Source: Parietaria judaica
Taxonomy: Eukaryota > Streptophyta > Magnoliopsida > Rosales > Urticaceae
Assembly (NCBI GenBank): GCA_954871525.1
Contig: OX940860.1
Span: forward strand, 56,470,724-56,534,723
Direction: 5' to 3'
Length of the DNA: 64,000 nt
This document shows, in pieces, positions 56,602 through 64,000 of this stretch. The translations under genes were made by a program, and so were the position numbers. Below the pieces are notes generated by a model. The model saw only the letters and a list, made by a program, of their open reading frames with translations, had not been told where the DNA came from and searched no databases. The first letter of the stretch is position 1. Each line of letters opens with the position of its first letter.

Positions 56602-59600
56602 ATGGCGACAAATGACAACCGGGAGCACGCTGAAGAACAGGTAGTAACGACATCACCGACCGACGTGGAACGCAACCAGGTCATCATGGAGGAGCTCCAT
56701 CGGTAGCTCGCAACAGCAACCGCGCAGAACCAACAGCTCAGTAGTCTGCTGGACCACAGCGCCAACGCAAGAAGGCAATCTCCACAGAGCCTAGTCGCGG
56801 GGACATTAGCTCCGAGAGGGGAAGATCCCGAGAGAAGGACAGAGGGCTTGGCATCCGCGCAGTTTGGAGTAAATCGCGTCCTCTTCCCTTATTCTGACGG
56901 TGCGTTGCGACGAGAGAACGAGGAAAGACTTCACCATGAGAATGGAACACCACCTCCCTCGCATCGCCAGGTGCATGAGCACCATCAGCAGGAAGCAATG
57001 ACGACGGCTGCGAAAGTTAGGATCCAGGAGCTCGTCGACCGAGCACTAGGAGTTGACATCGAAAATGGGATATGTGACCTCGCAGGTGCACAAAGCAACG
57101 AGCGCAGCCCCGGAGATCGACAGACTCGTCGAGGAGTCTAGGTTCACCCCTTTCTCGCCGATCATCAGTACAAAGGAGCTACCGACCCCAACGCCCACGT
57201 GAAGGCATTCAGAATCACGACGGGACGAATTAACACGCGAGGACCGGAGCGAGAAGCCATCATGTGTCATTTGTTCCTCAACAGCCTACAGGGATCAGCC
57301 CTGGAATGGTTCGCCAGGCTTCCCTCCAATTCATTCAGCTGCTTCGACTACCTCGTTTCCCATTTCCTATGGCATTATTCAATGTACGTACAGAACGAGG
57401 TTAGCGTGTCTGACCTATGGTTGCTGGAGCAAGGAGAAAGCAGCAGTGGCTGCAAAGTATGGATCGAAGGGCAAGGGGAAGCCACAAGAGAGGAAGGAGA
57501 ACAGGGACATACCACCGACAAAAGCAAGGAATGAAGAGGAAATAAGAAAGGAGTTCGGCAAGTCGCATGGACGAGGATGTCTACAACGTCGAGGAAAGGC
57601 GAGAGTCAATGGAAAGGGAGCAAGGACAGAGAATATGGCCCAGAGACTCCAATATATTCTGCAGCTTCCACAGGACAAAAGGACACTCAATGGAAGAATG
57701 CACTACGCTGAAGAAAAGGCTCGTGGAAAAATGGGCAAAGGGAGAAATACAAGGGATGGACCTAGGCGATCCCTACGAGCCAAGGAAGGACGGTCGACAG
57801 CAACCTCGACGGGAAGAGCCGCAGCAGAGGAGCGGAGAGGGGAACACCTGGCAAAGGAGGAAACCCCCGGCTGAATAGGCGACGGGTTAGCAAGCGGGGC
57901 GAGAGAGCGGCAAGGGCAAACCATGGAAGACGAGGAGGAGAATCGAGATGATCATTGAAGGGTCATATATATGCGACGACTCTGTTAACAGTATTAAAAC
58001 TTATCAGAGAAGGGCGAGAGACCACAACCGAGGATACGTGATGATGGAAGGCGTCGGCACCGAAATAGCCTTCGTCGAAGATGATGCCTGCGCCGACCCT
58101 CATGACGACGCGCTAGTACTGTCGCTAGGCGTTGGAAACTGCGATGTCGACAAGATATTGATCGACAACGGGAGCTCCGTCGACGTCATCTTCTACGATG
58201 CGCTGAAGAAAATGGACATGGAGAGGATGGAGATCCAGGGCAAGCCAAGAAGCATCTCGGAATTCAACGGAGATGTCGCTATGTCGCTGGGAACGGTCAG
58301 GCTGCCGATAAGCGCAGGGAGTGTCAACAAGATGACAACGCTGATGGTGCTGGACTGTCCGTCGATCTTCAACATGATCCTCGGACGACCATGGATACAT
58401 TCCATGAGGGCAGTCCCGTCGACGTATCACCAGGTTGTCAAGTTCCCAGGGAAAGAAGGAAGAGTGGAGGAGATACAGGGAAACACGGACGCATTCTAAA
58501 CCTGCTACCTGATGAGCTATAAGACGACAGTGCTGGGAGAAGAGAAGAAGAAAGAGCGTTTGTAGCAATTATCAACGCCGACCGTCGACTCGGCGACACG
58601 AGTAGAAGAGGGCGGCAAGAACGTCGGAACATCAGAAGCGAGGGAAAGGCGCCAGAAGAAAGGACCGCGGGTAGAAGAGGTGGAGCAAATTTGCATCGAC
58701 GACTCGGAGCCCACTCGAACCGTTGGCATAGGAGTGGGGCTTGATCCAGACATCAGGCAACGACTAATTGAGTTCGTGACGAAGAATAGAAGCTACTTCG
58801 CATGGACCCACAAGGACATGCCGGGGATAGACCCGTCGATCATGTATCATCGGCTCAACGCCGATCCGACCCATCGAACGACTAAGTAGAAAAGGAGGAA
58901 GCTGGCACCAGACCGAAACAAGATCATCAACGATGAGGTGGACACGCTACTGACGACGGGGGCGATTAGGGAAGTCAAGTACCCTGAATGGTTGGCTAAC
59001 ACTGTCGTCGTGAAGAAGAAGAGTGGGAAGTGGCGAGTATGCGTGGATTTCACCAACCTCAACAAAGCATTTCCAAAGGACAACTTTCCGATGCCGCACA
59101 TCGATCGACTTATGGAGGCCACCCACGTGTACGAGCTGTTGAGCTTCATGGATGCATACTCAGGCTACAACCAGATCAGAATGCACCCAGGCGACGAGGA
59201 AAAAACGACCTTCATTAGCGAAAGAGGGACGTATTGCTACAAAGTCACGCCCTTCGGGCTGAAGTACGCAGGCACAACCTATCAATGGCTGGTGACCAAG
59301 ATGTTCGGCAAGTCAATCGGAGAAACAATGGAGGTCTACATCGACGACATGGTGGTGAAGTCCTTAAAAGCTGCAGCACATATAGAGCATCGGACAGACT
59401 GCTTTGAGATCCTCAACCAACACAAGATGAAGCTTAACCCCGCCAAGTGCACCTTCGCGGTAGCATCCGGGAAGTTCCTCTGTTACATGGTTACCCAGTG
59501 AGGGATAAAATCAGACCCAGATCAAATCGACGCCATCAAAAGCATGTCGTCGCCCCGTAACAAGCGGGAGGTGCAGAAACTGACCGAAAGAATTGTGGCC

Positions 59601-61999
59601 CTGAACAGGTTCGTCTCCCGTTCGACTGACAAGGCCCTTCTCTTCTACCACTTGCTCCGAAAGAATAAGAAGTTTGAGTGGACCGAGGATTGCGAGAACG
59701 CCTTCCAAGAACTCAAGATCTACCTATCGTCGCCACCGGTGATGGCCAAGCCGGTGCCAGGCGAATTGTTGTTCTTATACGTCGTAGTGTTAGAAGAAGC
59801 AGTAAGCGGAGTGCTAGTCAGGGAGGACAAGGGAGAACAGAAGCCTGTCTCTTACATCAGTCGAAATCTCCTCGACGCAGAGAGAAGGTACCCGCAAATG
59901 GAGAAACTAGCCCTCGCCGTTTGTGAGGCATCGACTAAGCTACGACATCATTTCCAGGCTCATTCCATTGTTGTCATGACCGAGAGACCGATACGGTCCA
60001 CCATCCACAGCCCGAGCAAATCAGGGATACTGATGAAATGGTCAATCCGGCTAGGAGCGTACGACGTCAAGTACCGGGTACAGACGAGTTTGAAGTCCCA
60101 GGTGTTGGCAGACTTCCTGATCGAGCTTCCGACCGACGAGGCAAAATTCAGTAATGAAAGCGGGATTTGGACACTGAACGTCGATGAATCCGCGACATCG
60201 CAAGGATCAGGCATCGAAATCAGGCTGGTCTCGCCTATGGGATAAGTCGTCGAGAAAGCATGCTGGCTCAGCTACCGCGCTACGAAAAACAAAGTCGAAT
60301 ACGAAGCGCTCATTGTCGGAATGGAGTCGGCCTAGCAATCGAGGTTAATTGCTTAGAAGTCTTCTCGGACTCTCAATTGGTGGTCAATCAAGTTAAACGG
60401 GGAATACGAGCGACACGACGAGAGAATGGGAGCTTACGCCCGGGTCACTGAGATCTTTTCGAAGAAATTCGCGCGTTTCAGTCTCACCCAAGTAACAAGA
60501 GGGGACAACACGTTCGCCGAGGCCCTCATAGGGTTAGGGTCGACGACCGGGGCAGGGGCAACGCGCACAATCACGGTGGTGACGATCGATAAACCCAACA
60601 TTCTAAGAGCAGATGACCCCGAGAAGAAGAAGGCAAGGATCGACGATTGCCGCCGAGACGAACCATCGAGCGACGCGGAACTTCTTAACATTGAAGATGA
60701 TGACCAAGGGGACGCAGTGGGAGAGGAGCTGGATGTGGTCAACGACGACGAAGGCGACGACTGGCGGGCTCCCCTCGCTAAATACATTCTTGACGGAACT
60801 CTGCCCGACGACCGACAGGAGGCGAGAAAGATCAAGACGAAGAGTTTGAGATAAGTCATGCTGCAGCTAAGGCTATACAGATGCAGCTTCACCGGCCCTT
60901 ATCTAAGATGCCTTGGAAAAAGAGAAGCCGAGCACGTGTTGCGAGAGGTGCATGAAAGAGAATGCGGGAACCACTCCGGCGGTCGATCACTCTTAAGGAA
61001 AGTCAAGAGGCAGGGCTTCTTCTGGGAGACCGTGGCCGCCGACTGCAACGATCACGCCAGGAAATGCGACAGATGACAACGTCACGCCCCCTTCATCAAT
61101 TGCCCAGCGGAGGAACTCTCAGTGGTCTTTGTCCCGTACCAATTCATGAAGTGGTCGATGGATGTCGTCGGACCCATGCCCGTCGGAAAGAGGCAGAAAC
61201 GGTTCATGCTGGTGGTGAAGGATTTTTTCACCAAATGGACAGAAGCCGAGTCCTACGCCAATATTAAGGATTCCGACGTAGAAAGCTACATCTGGAAGAA
61301 TATCTTCACCCGATTCGGGTTGCCGAGATAAATCATCGCCGACAACGGATCACAGTTCATTTCGAAGCGTTTCTGAGACTTTTGCAAAAGGTGGAGAGTT
61401 AAGCTGAACACCTCGACGTCTCGATACCCACAAGGCAACGGGAACGCCGAGGCAGTCAATAGAACAATTGTCGACACCATCAAGAAGAGGGTCGACGAAA
61501 AGAAGGGACTGTGGCCGGAAGAGTTGCCAAGAGTATTATGGGCATATTGGACAACACCTCATTCAGCGACGGGAGAATCTCCTTTCGCCCTGGCTTTCGG
61601 AGTCGAGGCAATGACCCCCGTAGAAGTAGGAATTTTAAGCCTTAGGCGGGCAACGGCCCCGCACGACGAGGAAGCAAATGAGGAAAACTTGCGACACCAT
61701 CTTGATCACATCGACGAGAGGCGAGAACAGGCGAACGCACATATCGCCAACTACCAAAACACAATCGCCCGCCACTACAACAAGAAAGTTAAGCCAAGAA
61801 GATTCCGGGTGGGAGAGTTGGTTTTCCGACGGGTTTTCCAGAACACGGCGGAGATCAACGCCGGCAAAGTCGGTCAAAGCTGGGAAGGCCCTTACCTCGT
61901 CGCAGAGATCATCAAGTCGGGCATCTAGGAGCTCCAGAACTCTGAAGGCACCAAGGTAATACGGAGTTGGAACGTGAAACACCTGAAGAAGTATTACCT
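56602..61999 (+). pseudogene. Decayed Tat gag-pol
   Basis: Gag opens at 56602 (MATNDNREHAEEQ), with a stop at 56704. The gag core has LEWFARLPSNSFS near 57305, followed by a Cys/His segment CSFHRTKGHSMEECTTLKKR near 57655. Protease-like LIDNGSSVDVIFYDA lies at about 58158. RT in 58680-59501 keeps PHIDRLMEAT, SGYNQIRMHPGDEEKT and an intact YIDDMVVKS. gag-pol RNase H (CENAFQELKIYLSSPPVMA, RNLLDAERRYPQMEK) and the start of archaeal-type RNase H are in 59544-60245, with a stop at 60243. Integrase zinc finger and core pieces are in 60858-61331 (FMKWSMDVVGPMP), and the C-terminal part in 61524-61928. Stops at 58497, 58887, 59499, 60243, 61074, 61329 and 61926, and shifts between pieces, make it non-functional. 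Better preserved in RT than the element at 38723. Confidence 0.9.
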
Positions 62000-62140
62000 G
62001 TGACGAAGCAGCCCCGGGGGCATGAAATGCAGCAGCCTTGGTACTACTAAAATCATTGTAAATTGGCCTCTGATTTCAAAATAGAGATTCAAAGTTTGCA
62101 AAAAAATGTGCATATACATATACAAAAAAAAAAAAAACCA

Positions 62141-62568
62141 GCTAGGTATGGCCTTGGTTGACGGCGCATCGAAGCCTAAACACCGAAACTACCTAAGGCT
62201 CCTGGACCCTACCGGAACGACGGTAAGACTAGCGACGCCACAAATACACGGCTAGGTATGGCCTTGGTTGACGGAGCATTGAAGCCTAAACACCGAAACT
62301 ACCGAAGGCTCCCGGACCCTTCCGGCAGGACGGTAAGACCAGCGACACCACAAATACACGGCTAGGTATGGCCTTGGTTGACGGCATATCGACGCCTAAA
62401 CACCGAAACTACCCAAGGCTCCTGGACCCTGCCGGCACGACGGTAAGACCAGCGACGCCAAAAATACACGGCTAGGTATGGCCTTGGTTGACGGCGCATC
62501 GACGCCTAAACACCGAAACTACCCAAGGCTCCCGGACCCTTCCGGCACGACAGTAAGACCAGCGATGC
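62141..62568. repeat. 110-bp tandem repeat, 4 copies
   Basis: GCTAGGTATGGCCTTGGTTG recurs at 62141, 62251, 62361 and 62471, exactly 110 bp apart; the last copy ends in a poly(A) run. Located between pol and the antisense ORF. Confidence 0.95.
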
Positions 62569-62678
62569 AAAAAAAAAAAAAAAGGGGAAGGATACATACA
62601 TCCATATACATATGTATCTAATACCAATTCGCAAAAATTGAAAACCTAAAGGAATATATTCATAACATCGGAATATGT

Positions 62679-64000
62679 TTACAAAGTTACAGGACTCGAC
62701 TCGACGAGCGTGGCACTCTGCTGAGTGAGATCCAGGCAACAAACCGAGTAGTAGGCTCGGACGCCAAAGAGGCCCTGGCTGCTACTCAGTTTGTTGCCAA
62801 ATATCTCAATCTGCGACGGCACACGTGGAGTTGGCAGACCGGCGCTCTTCTTTGAAAAATCGGTGGCGTCCACAAAACCTTCGATGAGGGCTACTTGGCG
62901 GTCCCCGATCCCGATCAATGCGCCGACAAAGTCAACTCAAATATTCGAAGGGCCCTGGCAAAAAGGACACGCAGAAATGCACACGAAGCCAATAAATCAA
63001 AAGTCTATCTTCCATGATCGATTCGACGAAGGACATCATCCACAAAAAGCTCTATGGCGGCCAAATATCCAGGGTCTCGATCCGGGAACCACTCTCGCAT
63101 ATGAAGGGAAGGCATCGGTAAGGCATCAACGCCGGGATCATATTCACCATGCAAAGAGAAGATTAAGAGCAGCAAGAAACGAAACAAAGGAAATATAGTA
63201 CGAGGAAAAACAGCAAAAAGAAAAAGAAAAAGGGGGCCCATGTATTCATTAGTCCGAAGCATGACAATAAAATTACAAAATTCGGGGTCGACGACGAAAA
63301 TCCTATACCGAGAAATTAACAGCATCTACAATATCTCGCACAAAGCCTTGGACTTGGTTGGGCGCCTTTCGCTCTTCGGCAGGAATAGGCTGGGTGTGCT
63401 CCTGAGCCGTGGCAGGCAAGGTTCTTCGCTCCTCGGCCAATACAAGCTCGATCCGCTCTTGGGCTGAGGTAGGCAATGTCTCCCGCTTCTCGGCCGGAGC
63501 AAGCTCGGTCTGCTCCAAAGCCAAGGCAGGCAGCATCGCTTGCTCCCCGGCCAAGGAACGGCCGGCGCGCTATTGGAGCAAAATAGACATTGCGACAAGG
63601 TTCGAGCCATACTCGCCCTGCAACGAAGAGACAAGAGAAGGATCGTCCAGCTCTAAGGTCGCCAACCGTTGGTCGTCGAGGCTCGGAGGATCATACGGGG
63701 ACAGAGGAGGAGAGTCAGAATCCTCGGCAGCTCTCCGCTCCAGATCAGTTATCTCGTTGGCATACTTCTCGCGAAGAGCATACCATGACGGGAGGCTGGC
63801 TCGGAGCATACCATGACGATGCAACGCCATGAATCTCCCTAGATTCCAGGGATTCCGGAACAGTAGGAAGAGGCGCATGAGGTTTTCCAAAGCAACCTCC
63901 ACCCGCTCTTCGCACGCAATTACCAGGGTACTGAGCAAGAGGCGAAGAACATTAGGTCCCACTTGAGTAATGGGAACCTTGAAGGCATAGAGGGATGCTA
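62679..64000 (-). pseudogene. Antisense ORF of the third Tat element, C-terminal part
   Basis: On the minus strand, 63570-63962 encodes a helical module ending SLPSWYALREKYANEITDL and DSDSPPLSP, the same C-terminal pattern as both module copies in the gene at 22517-26575. A splice-type acceptor (cttcgttgcag) lies near 63622. Further left, 63303-63554 is open and holds three 19-aa repeats (AEERRTLPATAQE type). 62679-62918 is another open stretch of unknown meaning. The gene's start lies beyond the window. The frames are not contiguous, so introns or decay separate them. Function unknown. Confidence 0.6.
63369..63540 (-). repeat. 57-bp (19-aa) coding repeat in the antisense ORF
   Basis: CGCTC(C/T)TCGGC starts at about 63369, 63427 and 63484, in steps of 57-58 bp, giving AEER/AEKR..LP..AQE repeats on the minus strand. 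Confidence 0.7.

Larger units (their letters stand above)
55878..64000 (+). mobile_element. Old Tat-lineage element, 3' part beyond the window
   Basis: LTR, PBS, decayed gag-pol with dual RNase H, 110-bp tandem repeats and an antisense ORF, in that order. The LTR start TGTTAAGGTCGGATCC and the PBS GTTTGGCGCCCACCG match the family of the solo LTR and of the captured-gene element. No 3' LTR within the window. Confidence 0.9.

Overview
The window is nuclear DNA from a flowering plant, most likely a eudicot. It is AT-rich, its genes are split by short GT-AG introns, and its repeats are typical plant families: Tat-lineage and chromovirus Ty3/Gypsy elements, hAT and MULE-type MITEs, Helitrons and LINE pieces. 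I cannot name the species. Three host genes can be modelled exon by exon. They are a p31comet (MAD2L1BP-type) HORMA-remodelling adaptor (5697-8175, minus, 7 exons, 281 aa), a bHLH transcription factor with a degenerate basic region (30774-33556, plus, 7 exons, 313 aa), and a DedA/VTT (SNARE-associated) membrane protein (34537-37625, minus, 9 exons) with an apparent one-base deletion in exon 2.

Layout. 1-3.8 kb: a non-autonomous Helitron on the minus strand (306-3827) hosting a MULE-like MITE and a hAT MITE, each with a target-site duplication (TSD). 4.3-5.4 kb: an LTR-like remnant split by a 600-bp hAT MITE. 5.7-8.2 kb: p31comet. 8.6-9.5 kb: a solo LTR with perfect TSD, lying next to the 3' terminus of a second Helitron. 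That Helitron was later hit by a young chromovirus (11210-16067) with near-identical LTRs and a CTTTG TSD, whose pol is internally deleted. 16.5-21.2 kb: a hAT transposon with a three-exon transposase that has lost its hATC core.

21.9-30.0 kb is the strangest part. On the plus strand a three-exon, fully open 1,236-aa gene model joins a LINE ORF1-like (DUF4283-type) N-terminus to a coiled-coil, Tat-type antisense-ORF C-terminus. It is followed by 54-bp tandem repeats. Beyond them, on the minus strand, an F-box SKIP14-like fragment lies just inside an LTR and primer-binding site where gag-pol would be expected. This reads as the 5' part of a minus-strand, gene-capturing, non-autonomous Tat-family element whose distal LTR is missing.

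30.8-37.6 kb holds the convergent bHLH and DedA genes. 38.7-50.3 kb is an old Tat element with decayed gag-pol, 40-bp repeats and a spliced antisense ORF of putative-gypsy-type-transposon character. 50.3-51.5 kb has copia-like LTR debris and a reductase terminal exon. 52-55.6 kb is AT-rich and ends in Helitron termini. 55.9-64 kb is a second old Tat element, cut by the window edge, again with the order pol, tandem repeats (110 bp x4), antisense ORF.

The recurring theme is Tat-family elements that carry satellite-like repeats and an antisense gene downstream of pol, in one case with host-gene capture and a LINE fusion. All calls rest on reading the sequence and on remembered family features; no database search was run.
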